DNA of 47,657 nt from a virus. The translations under genes and the position numbers were made by a program. The notes under the pieces were generated by a model. That model saw only the letters and a list, made by a program, of their open reading frames with translations. It did not search any database and was not told the origin of the DNA. Positions 32,307 to 40,837 of this stretch are shown here, piece by piece (within the stretch, counting starts at the first letter, position 1; every line of letters starts with the position of its first letter). The DNA is taken from the IMG/VR virus record IMGVR_UViG_3300021182_000017, positions 1 to 47,657 of that record. One strand, 5' to 3'.

Positions 32307-33194
32307 TTACGCCCTGATTCCTTTGGCCTTGACTAGCAAGGCTTTAATGTCATCAGTTATTGGATGGTCGACGGCCGCGAGCCAGGAATTAACCTTTTCG
32401 ACATTCTCCTGTGGGATACCCGCGCGCCACGTTTTAAACACCGCAAGCATCTCGCCTCCCGCTGCGTTAACTGCCGCGTCGATTGAGAAGTAATGTTCAA
32501 GCCACGTAAAGCCAGCCTTACTAGACTTATTGACTGACGTTACACGCATCACCATGGGGAACTGCGATAACGCACCAGTAGCTGGGTCGGCTAGGCGCAG
32601 CATTCCGCGCAATCCTTCTACCCAACTATCGTAACTCGGAGGACTCTGGACGATGATAATATCGCCAAGCGTTTTACTCCACACCATAACTTGCAGGGTC
32701 GGGCGTATATGCCCAATGCCCGACGCGGTTTGGTCAAATGCGGCCTTGGCGTCTTTCTTGGTGTACTGATAGTTCTTACACGCGGCTTCAATCAATATCG
32801 CACCGGCCTGATCGTGTGCCGATGCAGCGATAGACCATAATGGTTTACCTTCTTCGTTAAGATCACGATGGTCGTAGTCAGTTGCCCACGCAGTTACTTC
32901 AGTACGCAAACCAATGAAGACGCCTTCGATAGGCATCTTACCTTGCGGCATGCGATTAGCAATTTCAGGTGGAACATTCTTAGCCGGAGACATCGTACCG
33001 CCTTGGGCACCACCGGCTACTAAGAGCAAAGGAAACGCGGCTTCTTGTTGACGATCAGCAGCTTCAATTACTGCCAGCAATCCAGCAGATGGAATGCTTA
33101 GCGCGTTGGTAGCGGCGGGTTCCTTCGGCACGCTAGGAGGGGTCACCTCCGGTTTGGTTTCTTTCGCGCGCTTCGCGACATCGGAGAGTGACAT
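32307..33194 (-). CDS. Hypothetical protein in the replication block, 295 aa
   Basis: Not recognised. After a Pro/Lys-rich N-terminus (about 1-30) the 295-residue protein has a mixed fold (GAGLLAVIEAADRQQEAAFPLLLVAGGAQGG; PIEGVFIGLRTEVTAWATDYDHRD; TLQVMVWSKTLGDIIIVQSPPSYDSW). The start has GAGGAAAAAC. Its place directly after the helicase and before the nuclease terminator suggests a replication or recombination accessory, for example a single-stranded DNA-binding or annealing protein. It lacks the acidic tail of T7-type ssDNA-binding proteins, so that idea is weak. Confidence 0.65.
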   Translation of the reverse strand: MSLSDVAKRAKETKPEVTPPSVPKEPAATNALSIPSAGLLAVIEAADRQQEAAFPLLLVAGGAQGGTMSPAKNVPPEIANRMPQGKMPIEGVFIGLRTEVTAWATDYDHRDLNEEGKPLWSIAASAHDQAGAILIEAACKNYQYTKKDAKAAFDQTASGIGHIRPTLQVMVWSKTLGDIIIVQSPPSYDSWVEGLRGMLRLADPATGALSQFPMVMRVTSVNKSSKAGFTWLEHYFSIDAAVNAAGGEMLAVFKTWRAGIPQENVEKVNSWLAAVDHPITDDIKALLVKAKGIRA

Positions 33195-33218
33195 AGTTTT
33201 TCCTCGTTGATATGCCAG

Positions 33219-34823
33219 CTAAGCCGCTGGCGGGGGTGTGGTAGGTAAGGTATGATCTTCATCGCTGTTGCAAGCAGATTCGATGATACTGCGTGTAACT
33301 TCTTGGTACTCTTGTGCTTCGCGGTCGAATGTTTCACCGGCTCTTATCCGTTCTACAACTGCAAGTTGCAGTTTGTTTGCGACTAGGTCGATGTGATGCG
33401 TCTCGTACTTCTGCCCACGCCGACATGTGCGGGCGAGAGATTGCGCGTAAACATCCGGGCGCCAGCAGTGGTCTAGGGAGACTGAGTACCGGCTAATATC
33501 TTGTAGGCCATCAACGCCAATCCCTGTTGCGACAACCTGCCCAACGAATACCCTGGATTGTCCGCTCCTGAATAAATCTCTCGCAGCAACTCTGTCATTC
33601 GGCCCGTGACTACCGTCAATTCGTGTGAAAGTAATCTTTGCTTCTCTGAGAGCTTCGCATACTGCGTCAAGAGTTTCATGATAGTGGGCGTAAACGACGC
33701 AGGGTTCGTTGTCTCCTTCGAGTTGTTCGATAAGCCAGACGGCTTTATCTTTTCCGCCTCCTCGACACAAGGCGTGGGCGACTTCTTGCGCGTGCGGGAG
33801 TTCGCCCGTTTCGGCGTGGATGCGCAAGGCTTCGTGCGACGCGTCTTCATGTAGTGGTCTCCATGGTTCGTTCAATCGGAGGGTGTGTATTGACTGGTCC
33901 GGTATCGTCAGACTCGCACGGACTGCCTCGGACGCAGTCGACAACATAACAACGTACCGGGTTAGATGCGCAAAAAGTCTTTCTTTTGCGACACCAATAG
34001 GCCGTGCGATTTCCGTCACTGTCCTGGCGCCAATCTTCTTGCGTACTAGACATTTGAAGTGTTCTCCTGCGCTCCACTTGCTCGCAAATCCTGCTGCGCC
34101 TGGTATAGCAAGATCCAGCATAGAGAGAGTTTTCTCCACACCTCCGTGTAGGAAGGTTCCGGTAAGGCACAATCCGACATCGAATGAAATACGACATAAA
34201 TGCGCCGCTTTAGTTCGTCTAGCTCCTGATGAACCAAGTAGATGGGCTTCGTCATATATTATCACTCCTCCGCTCGGTTCGGCGGCTAATTTGTGTAGCG
34301 AGTCCATACTTATTAACTTGATATCCCATCCGGGCATATTCGTCGTAGTTAAATACGGCTTCCAAGAACTCATCGCATTTAATGGACACACTACCCACAA
34401 CCGCAATGACTTCAACGTTGTCTGATACGACTTTACTGCACATAGCGCCGCCAAGGTTTTTCCGAGTCCGCACCCAAGCGCGAGGACCCCGCCTGCAACT
34501 GTGAGCCGCCGAATAGCTTCGACCTGGTAAGGATCGAGGAACTTACCAGCGAACTCCGTACAGATGTCAGAATTGATTCGCTCCTCGTCAATTCCCTTCG
34601 ACCAAAGTTCGGCTCGTTCGGATGGGACATTGAGGCTACGCAGTTCGTTGAGTACATGATCCTTGCTCGTTTCGTCGGTCGGTAATAATCCAGCGACTCG
34701 TCGTCCACTTAGTATAGCATTGAGTGTATGTGTCAGTGCAGATGCTTTGCGATCTGACGACGACACCGCTTGCAGGCTAGCGCCGGACATCTCGCGAATA
34801 GTGTACGTCAGGTGGCACGACAT
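33219..34823 (-). CDS. SNF2/SF2-type helicase
   Basis: The 534-residue enzyme has motif I LGCGLGKT (116-123), motif II YDEAH (190-194) and motif III-like LTGTFLHGG (220-228). A second RecA-like half has YAHYHETLDAV, then GSHGPNDR, and a motif VI QSLARTCRRGQ typical of SNF2-like helicases. It should translocate on DNA with ATP, in replication, recombination or late remodelling. The start overlaps the zinc-ribbon stop (TAATG), with GAAAGG as ribosome binding site. A Pro-rich C-terminus closes it. Confidence 0.9.
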   Translation of the reverse strand: MSCHLTYTIREMSGASLQAVSSSDRKASALTHTLNAILSGRRVAGLLPTDETSKDHVLNELRSLNVPSERAELWSKGIDEERINSDICTEFAGKFLDPYQVEAIRRLTVAGGVLALGCGLGKTLAALCAVKSYQTTLKSLRLWVVCPLNAMSSWKPYLTTTNMPGWDIKLISMDSLHKLAAEPSGGVIIYDEAHLLGSSGARRTKAAHLCRISFDVGLCLTGTFLHGGVEKTLSMLDLAIPGAAGFASKWSAGEHFKCLVRKKIGARTVTEIARPIGVAKERLFAHLTRYVVMLSTASEAVRASLTIPDQSIHTLRLNEPWRPLHEDASHEALRIHAETGELPHAQEVAHALCRGGGKDKAVWLIEQLEGDNEPCVVYAHYHETLDAVCEALREAKITFTRIDGSHGPNDRVAARDLFRSGQSRVFVGQVVATGIGVDGLQDISRYSVSLDHCWRPDVYAQSLARTCRRGQKYETHHIDLVANKLQLAVVERIRAGETFDREAQEYQEVTRSIIESACNSDEDHTLPTTPPPAA

Positions 34824-34993
34824 TACTGCCTTTCATCGTGACGTATAAACGTCCTATTATTTATGGGCGTGTCTAACGACACGTCCTCGCTCATACAGAG
34901 TGGACAGTATGGCACTGAGTTGTTAGGATTCTCTTCGTCGTATTCGACGTAGATATTACCTTCGTGTCCACACAGATGACAACTTCCGTTCAT
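34823..34993 (-). CDS. Zinc-ribbon protein, 56 aa
   Basis: Starting at the ATG of 34993, preceded by AAGGAA, the 56 residues are MNGSCHLCGHEGNIYVEYDEENPNNSVPYCPLCMSEDVSLD and a charged tail. Two CxxC knuckles (Cys5/Cys8 and Cys30/Cys33) define a zinc ribbon. A longer frame upstream belongs to another gene and is not part of it. It overlaps the 53-aa gene by four bases and the helicase by one, so the three are coupled. It could mediate nucleic acid or protein binding. Confidence 0.7.
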   Translation of the reverse strand: MNGSCHLCGHEGNIYVEYDEENPNNSVPYCPLCMSEDVSLDTPINNRTFIRHDERQ

Positions 34994-35151
34994 GTACTGA
35001 GTTCCTTCTCGAGTGAGTAGTGGTGTGGATCGTAACTTGTGTGTACTAGAATCCCGTGCTTGTCTAGTAGCTTTAGTAGTCTTTCGACTTCTATGCATAG
35101 TTCTTCCCATAGTTCTCGGTCAAAGTCTGGCGGACATGCGGGGCGTGTCAT
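34990..35151 (-). CDS. Hypothetical small gene, 53 aa
   Basis: Read from ATG at 35151, preceded by GAGGTGA, it gives 53 residues: MTRPACPPDFDRELWEELCI then EVERLLKLLDKHGILVHTSYDPHHYSLEKELST. Its start overlaps the stop of the 145-aa gene and its stop overlaps the zinc-ribbon start, both as ATGA. That double coupling makes it a solid gene despite its size. The helical middle and acidic Trp-containing segment have no recognisable function. Confidence 0.7.
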   Translation of the reverse strand: MTRPACPPDFDRELWEELCIEVERLLKLLDKHGILVHTSYDPHHYSLEKELST

Positions 35152-35585
35152 GACTTCACCTCGTCCCGCGCCGCTGCGATATTAGACAGCGCAATTTTAA
35201 TGCCTGTAGGATAATAATCATCTACCACACCAAGAACGGCGTTTATCTGGTCGCTGTCTTCGACACATTCGGCCATTGGCCCACGAGAGTGTAGTATCGC
35301 GTCACGCATCTCGTCTATGCGAGTAAACGTATCTTGTAACAGACCGCGTATTAGAACCTTATCGCTGGTCAGGTCGGCAAGCTGGCGCTCTAGGTCGGCG
35401 CGTAACCTATCATTTTCCGCCAATAGAGATTGGTCAGCGTTCAGCCAAGCCGCCTCTACCGCCAGCTTCTGATCCTTAGCCTCTTGTGGTGAGCAAACCG
35501 CCGTTTCATTATCGACAACGGGGGTTGTGGTTGGTGTGTTAGCGACAACCGGAACACTGCTGTGTTCTTGGCTGGCTATGGTCAT
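35148..35585 (-). CDS. Hypothetical coiled-coil protein, 145 aa
   Basis: Not recognised. The N-terminal 35 residues are Thr/Pro/Val-rich linker. Residues about 38-105 form a predicted coiled coil (KLAVEAAWLNADQSLLAENDRLRADLERQLADLTSDKVLIRGLLQDTF), then a mixed C-terminus (GVVDDYYPTGIKIALSNIAAARDEVKS). The start overlaps the polymerase stop (ATGA), so it is produced together with the polymerase. An accessory or clamp-like role is speculative. Confidence 0.65.
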   Translation of the reverse strand: MTIASQEHSSVPVVANTPTTTPVVDNETAVCSPQEAKDQKLAVEAAWLNADQSLLAENDRLRADLERQLADLTSDKVLIRGLLQDTFTRIDEMRDAILHSRGPMAECVEDSDQINAVLGVVDDYYPTGIKIALSNIAAARDEVKS

Positions 35586-37669
35586 GGCAGATGCTCCAAG
35601 TCTAGGTTATCCCATTTAGTCGGGGTTTCGTAAAGTGATTGTGATACGGTTATCTCCGATGGATCTATTATTACTGCCCAATCATAGCCCAACGTATTGC
35701 CGGGTCCGAATACCGTAAGCAGGTCTGCTTTTGCCCGCAGTACTGCCGCTGTATTTTTGGGCACAACAAGCATGATTTCGTCGTGCACACTGAGTTGATA
35801 TATGTAACCAAGTTGTCGAAGGCGAAGTTGTCCTCTACACAAGGCGTTTCTGGCGGCGGATTGGGTAACATTTTCAATCATCACAGTCTTGGTTAGAGGA
35901 CGATATCCTTTTACGCTATGGATACAATGCAGGCAGTAGCCACCGAGCGAAGTTTCTTTAAAACATAAATCGCGCCACGTAACAGTGGGCTGCGGCCAAA
36001 GTCCACAAGTGGCGCGAATTGTTTTAACCCCCGGCCCATACTTACTGCCGTCATACACAAGGCCCAGATGAGAAATATCAGGGGGACACGCGGACTGTTC
36101 GGTAAAGTTGTCGAGGGCAACCTGTCCGTCCAATCCTCGAACCGCTGAAACCACGGCCTGTTCGATCCAACTTGCGGTGCGGGAGAACTCGGGGTGGAGT
36201 CGATGAAACTGTTCACGTGTGTGGTAAGCGACTGCCACAATCGTATCTGGTGCTCCTGTTCTTCGCTGTATTGATCTGATGTATCGGTCAGCGGGGACGC
36301 GCCATCCGTTTGACTCGCAGATTGATTCGAGATCCGCCATTGTGACATTGAAACTTGGGTCTGCAAGTCCTCTTCCGAGTTCATCGATCCATCGGGCGAG
36401 ACCCATCCCATACCCCAGACCGAGTACGGCTGCCTTCGCGAGTTGTCGAGCTGCTGTATTCTCTGTCTTTGAACATCGTTGTCCTGTTGCTGCAAACCAG
36501 AAAGCGGCGTACGGATCTGTGAGAACATCTCGCCCAAACATGCGCGCGACATGGTCGCAGTTTGTGAGCCACCCCTCGATACGGTACTCGACGTTGGCGA
36601 GATCGGCTCGCACGAAGCAGTATTCTGAAGGTAGTCGGAAGAGAGTTCTAACCGCTTTAGCCAACGCTTTGTCGCGCTTCGGAAGATTGTGTATATTGAT
36701 GCCTTTCGACCCGCCAACTTGTGGCGATGAAAAGCGCCCAGTGTGTGCTCGAAAATAACCGAGCTCGACATCGATGACACTCGCTCCAATGAACTTACCC
36801 ACGCTTCGCTTATGCGACAGTGTCTTGCTAGTTCGTTCGACCGCTTTAAGCGCCGAAGTTGCCGCTGGGTTTTCGCGTAGTTTTTCACGGTTTATCTTTT
36901 TGAAGGAGATCGACTTGGTGTCGAACCCAAGGTTTTCGAGGAGCGCTTTCTTGACGGCTTGCGGTTTGACTGATCTGACTGCAGACATGCCCACATCACC
37001 GTCCCACCCAAAGGCATCATTATCCCCGAGGCCCACAGCAGACGCAGCATGGGCCGTAGCCGTGGCAGACAAGTCTTGTACGGATTGTACGACTCGTTCC
37101 GTATCAACCAGGAAAAATAGTTCTCGTGCGTCATTGCACATCTCCGCTATCTTTATCTCTTCGGGGCACAGACGGGGTAAACACTTACGGGTGAGATTAC
37201 GACACAGCGTAACGTCACCGATACAATATGCAGCTAGTTCTTCGGGGGTGTGACGCCCCTCGTTCAAATCTATTTCTATCTTAGTGCCACCTAAGTCTAA
37301 TGTTCTAGCAAGGTTGAATAATGAATACCCACCGGGCTGGCCGGGGTACGCGGCACATGCCAGTTCAAGAGAGCATAGTTTGTGTTTGGGGTAGGGTAGA
37401 TTCGTTTTATATCGCCACACTCTGAGATCAAACGCAGCGTTATGCGCGGCGACGGTCCATTCATCTGATTCCGCGATGGTGCGTAGATAATTAAGAACTT
37501 CGGGATTTTCCAGGTCTCTCGCTGTAAAGTATACTGGATCATCGTCGTTCTCCGCCGCCGCTAGCCCTTTAACACTTGTAGCGTTAAGGTAGTTTCGCAA
37601 CGTCATTTTCTTTAGGGATAGGTCTGTGGTGTTGTAAGTGGTTTCAAAATCGACATAGAGATAGTTCAT
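35582..37669 (-). CDS. DNA polymerase, family A, with 3'-5' exonuclease
   Basis: The 695-residue replicative enzyme shows proofreading motifs ExoI VDFET (Asp7, Glu9), ExoII NAAFD (Asp81) and ExoIII YCIGD (Asp152). The polymerase domain has TGRFSSP (310-316), motif A RADLANVEYR (Asp356, Glu361), motif B RQLAKAAVLGLGYG (Arg408, Lys412, Tyr420) and motif C VHDE (628-631). Motif B has AVLGLGYG where F..YG is usual. The length is near T7 polymerase (704). It overlaps the upstream ATPase gene by four bases, so the two are coupled. Confidence 0.95.
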   Translation of the reverse strand: MNYLYVDFETTYNTTDLSLKKMTLRNYLNATSVKGLAAAENDDDPVYFTARDLENPEVLNYLRTIAESDEWTVAAHNAAFDLRVWRYKTNLPYPKHKLCSLELACAAYPGQPGGYSLFNLARTLDLGGTKIEIDLNEGRHTPEELAAYCIGDVTLCRNLTRKCLPRLCPEEIKIAEMCNDARELFFLVDTERVVQSVQDLSATATAHAASAVGLGDNDAFGWDGDVGMSAVRSVKPQAVKKALLENLGFDTKSISFKKINREKLRENPAATSALKAVERTSKTLSHKRSVGKFIGASVIDVELGYFRAHTGRFSSPQVGGSKGINIHNLPKRDKALAKAVRTLFRLPSEYCFVRADLANVEYRIEGWLTNCDHVARMFGRDVLTDPYAAFWFAATGQRCSKTENTAARQLAKAAVLGLGYGMGLARWIDELGRGLADPSFNVTMADLESICESNGWRVPADRYIRSIQRRTGAPDTIVAVAYHTREQFHRLHPEFSRTASWIEQAVVSAVRGLDGQVALDNFTEQSACPPDISHLGLVYDGSKYGPGVKTIRATCGLWPQPTVTWRDLCFKETSLGGYCLHCIHSVKGYRPLTKTVMIENVTQSAARNALCRGQLRLRQLGYIYQLSVHDEIMLVVPKNTAAVLRAKADLLTVFGPGNTLGYDWAVIIDPSEITVSQSLYETPTKWDNLDLEHLP

Positions 37670-40002
37670 ATGCCTTGAGGTTGTTGTATGGTTTGTGGTT
37701 CGGCTTCTATCTTAACCATTATCCTTGAATACGTAGCTTCATCGTCGGCATCGGTTCGGGTTATCTTATACCCTGTCCCCGGTATAGTCCATGACCCGCC
37801 GGCTGGAATGCGAGATCGCACGTCCGCTAGTAGCACACGGATCAGCGTACGATCAGTAACATGCACACGTAGACCGGTTAGGGCTTCTAATAATACGCCG
37901 GCTCTATTAGTTCCAAACGCTTCTTTGCGCGCCCGAACTATTGCGGCGGCAGTGAGCCATCGAGCGCCATGCAGCGTATGCCCATGTGGTTCGGCAAGAT
38001 GCATTAACTGCCCTATATCCATATCTGTCAGGTTGTCGAAGAACGTAGGCAAAGTAATATCAATCTGCACACCTTCGCGTAACTGCGTCAACAAACCAGA
38101 CGCTTCGGCCTGTGCGCTATGATACGTAAGCCGACCTTGCATAGCTTGCACGGCTTCTTTAATCGTGGTGTCCGCGTCTAATCCTGTTCGGGTTTTGTAG
38201 ATAAAGTCTGCTATAGCCACGTGCCATGGGTAACGCCATGCCTTACTATTCTTAGCGACGGAGCGTAAGTGCTCTACAATACCAGAAGTCTGTAGCACAT
38301 GCAGCGCGGCTAGGCGTATCTCAAGGCTAGCTAAACCTGACGTAAGTCGAGTACCTGCATCGCCCTCACGCGCTTCGGTGGAAAGCTGCGAGAAGAAACA
38401 TGGGATAACACGGTTAACAATATCCGGCGGGAAGTCGCCCGCTTTGCACGAGGCTGTCAATGAATACCGTAGGGAAACGCCGGGTGCGTTTTCGCCAGCT
38501 AATCCTATCGTCAGCCGGCCACCCGTCATCGCTGACTGTAGGTTTCGGTTGCTTAGGATATGGCCGTCTTTCGCGGTCGGAGTCCATTCGTCTATGCATG
38601 CTGTTCCGTACCTTATAAGTTGTTGGGCACAAGCGCGTTGATCTGGTGCGGATCCCCCAGTCATCATCGATATAGGTTGCGTAATTCCCGGTACGATAGC
38701 GCGAGTGATCGCAAGTGCAGCCGTCGTCTTTCCCTGGTTAGACGAAAGTTCGATCTCCGGCGAGTCAGGGAAGCATAATATCGTGGGTTTTTCGGACTGG
38801 AGCGCAAGGAATGTGTCTGACAGGAAGGACGCCAATACGACAGCGTCGATAATGGCACGATACGCATGCCGATGTGCAGGGGTCGGAAGCCACGCTTCAT
38901 CCAAGTTCGGAAAGTAATGCGCCCATACGTCTGCTGGATAGTTCCCAACAGAATATCTTTCAGGCACGCTGTTCGCAAACTGAGTTCTGTCACCGGAGAA
39001 AGATGCCGAATTAAATATATTCCATGCATAGGTTATTACGTCCTCATCATCGCCTTGGTATTCACTGATGCGCCCATCCTTCGCTATCCATACACCATCG
39101 AGGCAAAGCCCAGTAGGGGCGAAGCCGCCGGACGATACGATTGGAACAAGCGTAGACCACAGGCCAGCCAATACGAAGCCTGGCAGACTTGTGATAGGAC
39201 GGCGCGGCAAGAAACTATTAGGAGTCATGCGATGCGCAAGACTGCTCCACGCAAGTCGAAGTGGCGACTGTAGTTTAGAGCGCGAATCGCCAGGTATGCC
39301 CAGCATATTAGCGAGCGCAGAAGTAACTCCGCATTGCTCACTAAGAAGATTGCGGCCCTCCATCGTGTCTAGGTAGGTGGCTACACCGTTGTATGTTACG
39401 ACGAATCGCGGTACGCCAGTCGTATGCTCGACACGGGCAAACTTTAGTATGTGTAGAAGAGTTGCCGCGCGCATCCACGGGGCTGGCACAAACTCATCAC
39501 GTTCAACGTACGGCAGAGCACGATATAGCGCACGCCAAGGTAAGAACGCAAACGTAACTGGCCAGCCGCATACGCGATGCGCGTTATCCAGTGCAGATAT
39601 CCACTCTTCTTTTGTCTCGTCTGGGTCAAGCGGGCATTGGGCGTATAAACAACACGCAGTGGAGGCTAAACCGTAATGCGCGTCATACCCGGCAGATGCG
39701 AGCACGCAACGTACCCACGCCCAATGGAAGTCGGCAGTTTCAGTATCGTGGTTCGTACGTATAAGTTCAAACGTTGGGCATAGAGCGATGAACTGACTCA
39801 TGACATCTGTGATAAGAATACTGCTAGTTCTATTGGCATTCCATGAGTCAGCAACCTGTGCAGCTATCTTATCTAGTTCATCCTGTAGTGCCTCATCTTC
39901 GTGGGCTACCCAATGGGCTGACATATGCGCAATTCGCGTCAAGTCATTACCGGAACTGGCGATAGAGCGTTGAAGGGCTACGTGTTCTGCGGTTTCAGGC
40001 AT
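37666..40002 (-). CDS. Phage P-loop ATPase, SF3/DUF927-like replicative helicase candidate
   Basis: The 778-residue protein has a large N-terminal region of unknown fold (1-400). An ATPase core follows: ELSSNQGKTTAALAI (418-432), Walker B-like ACIDEW (468-473) and a sensor-type TASCKAGDFPPDIVNRVI (516-533). The order fits phage replicative helicases of the SF3/DUF927 type. The Walker A lacks the leading Gly (Glu418 in its place). No primase motif is evident in the N-terminal part. It is cotranslated with the polymerase and preceded by a leftward promoter-like site, consistent with opening the replication module. Confidence 0.65.
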   Translation of the reverse strand: MPETAEHVALQRSIASSGNDLTRIAHMSAHWVAHEDEALQDELDKIAAQVADSWNANRTSSILITDVMSQFIALCPTFELIRTNHDTETADFHWAWVRCVLASAGYDAHYGLASTACCLYAQCPLDPDETKEEWISALDNAHRVCGWPVTFAFLPWRALYRALPYVERDEFVPAPWMRAATLLHILKFARVEHTTGVPRFVVTYNGVATYLDTMEGRNLLSEQCGVTSALANMLGIPGDSRSKLQSPLRLAWSSLAHRMTPNSFLPRRPITSLPGFVLAGLWSTLVPIVSSGGFAPTGLCLDGVWIAKDGRISEYQGDDEDVITYAWNIFNSASFSGDRTQFANSVPERYSVGNYPADVWAHYFPNLDEAWLPTPAHRHAYRAIIDAVVLASFLSDTFLALQSEKPTILCFPDSPEIELSSNQGKTTAALAITRAIVPGITQPISMMTGGSAPDQRACAQQLIRYGTACIDEWTPTAKDGHILSNRNLQSAMTGGRLTIGLAGENAPGVSLRYSLTASCKAGDFPPDIVNRVIPCFFSQLSTEAREGDAGTRLTSGLASLEIRLAALHVLQTSGIVEHLRSVAKNSKAWRYPWHVAIADFIYKTRTGLDADTTIKEAVQAMQGRLTYHSAQAEASGLLTQLREGVQIDITLPTFFDNLTDMDIGQLMHLAEPHGHTLHGARWLTAAAIVRARKEAFGTNRAGVLLEALTGLRVHVTDRTLIRVLLADVRSRIPAGGSWTIPGTGYKITRTDADDEATYSRIMVKIEAEPQTIQQPQGI

Positions 40003-40042
40003 TTGTGGCTTCTATATTTAAGGGTATAACTCGGGGAACGCG

Positions 40043-40070
40043 ACGCTACGTCGAAAGTTAGACTTTGCAA
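40043..40070 (-). promoter_or_regulatory. Candidate leftward promoter, family member E
   Basis: On the minus strand: TTGCAA, a 16-base spacer with TAACTTT, then TAGCGT. It fits the family seen at 17619 and lies in the 77-base gap upstream of the replication ATPase. Its TTGCAA half is duplicated. Confidence 0.55.
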
Positions 40071-40101
40071 GCTACTCGTTCATTTGCAAGCTACTCGTTC
40101 A
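40064..40101. repeat. 19-bp tandem duplication
   Basis: TTTGCAAGCTACTCGTTCA occurs twice in immediate tandem. The copies span the last codons of the 88-aa gene and the -35 half of the following leftward promoter-like site. Exact identity suggests a recent slippage event. Confidence 0.9.
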
Positions 40102-40346
40102 AACATATCGAACCGCAATGCTTTAACATTACCATGTCTAACAAGCCACATAACAACTTGGCGCGCCTGTGACGCGTCAACCCCGGTGGCAGTAGATACT
40201 TCAGCCACAGAGAACATTGGGTCAGTTCTAGTAGCTAGCCAATCCTTTATTTTGCTGGCATATCCTGGTCTAGGAATCTTCTCTGTGTTGAACTTACCGG
40301 CGTCGCGCCACGACATCTGGCCGCGTTGAATAGCGCAGTACGACAT
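40080..40346 (-). CDS. Winged-helix-like DNA-binding protein, 88 aa
   Basis: The ATG at 40346 follows GGAGGTAAT, the strongest ribosome binding site here, and gives 88 residues. The C-terminal two thirds look like a winged helix: IKDWLATRTDPMFSVAEVSTATGVDASQARQVVMWLVRHGNVKAL. A recognition-type helix (SQARQVVMWLVRHG) follows AEVSTATGV. It may bind replication origins or promoters. It precedes the replication ATPase and directly follows another wHTH-like gene. Its last codons are tandemly duplicated in the downstream DNA. Confidence 0.7.
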   Translation of the reverse strand: MSYCAIQRGQMSWRDAGKFNTEKIPRPGYASKIKDWLATRTDPMFSVAEVSTATGVDASQARQVVMWLVRHGNVKALRFDMFERVACK

Positions 40347-40347
40347 A

Positions 40348-40662
40348 TTACCTCCATAAGTGTGGATGAAGACGGAACACACGAACGTTGCGATACCGCA
40401 ACTCTTTCGTTTCTTGTATATCTTGGAAGTACGCTTTGTTATAGCGTCTTACGGTTTGTGACACCTTCTCTGGCGTCATCTGTATGGCCTTGCCTACTTC
40501 TACAGATGTCGACCAGACTTCAAAGGGTTTTGTTTTAAGATGCGCTAACACCATATCACGACGCGAGATAAGATCATCGTTATCCGCGTCACGTTCAGCG
40601 ACCTGGAACTCCCAGTTATCTGAGGGTTCAGCGGGCCGCGCGTTTTGTGTTTTTGGCTTCAT
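40348..40662 (-). CDS. Winged-helix-like DNA-binding protein, 104 aa
   Basis: The 104-residue protein has a polar N-terminus and a helix-turn-helix pattern: LISRRDMVLAHLKTKPFEVWSTSVEVGKAIQMTPEKVSQTVRRYNKAYF. EVGKAIQMTPEKVSQTVRRY is the recognition-type helix pair. It resembles its neighbour at 40080 in architecture, and they could be distant paralogs acting as a pair. Its start lies 35 bases inside the Cys-rich gene upstream. A role in origin or operator binding is inferred. Confidence 0.65.
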   Translation of the reverse strand: MKPKTQNARPAEPSDNWEFQVAERDADNDDLISRRDMVLAHLKTKPFEVWSTSVEVGKAIQMTPEKVSQTVRRYNKAYFQDIQETKELRYRNVRVFRLHPHLWR

Positions 40663-40837
40663 ATCGTTCCGTTTCTACCCGGTCTATGGGTATGTAGTGT
40701 TCGCAAAAATCCCATAGATCGCATGGGCACCCGAAGAAGTATACACTATGCTCGTCTACTGCCTGCGTATGCACACTACGCAGACACTTCAACCGCTTCG
40801 GACACCGATGCTCCTGGCACAGTGCTAGGTCTCGCAT
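40628..40837 (-). CDS. Cysteine-rich small protein, 69 aa
   Basis: AGGAG six bases before ATG supports the start, inside the end of the 256-aa gene. The 69 residues hold five or more cysteines in a zinc-finger-like spread (LCQEHRCPKRLKC; FFGCPCDLWDFCEHY), followed by a basic tail. It overlaps the genes on both sides, which suggests coupling. It may be a zinc-binding regulator. The 62-base overlap with the preceding gene makes it slightly less certain than its neighbours. Confidence 0.6.
   Translation of the reverse strand: MRDLALCQEHRCPKRLKCLRSVHTQAVDEHSVYFFGCPCDLWDFCEHYIPIDRVETERYEAKNTKRAAR

Noticed and set aside
35911-36888. 325-codon minus frame overlapping the polymerase gene
   Set aside because: It is a shifted frame of the DNA polymerase, whose motifs are complete in the main frame.
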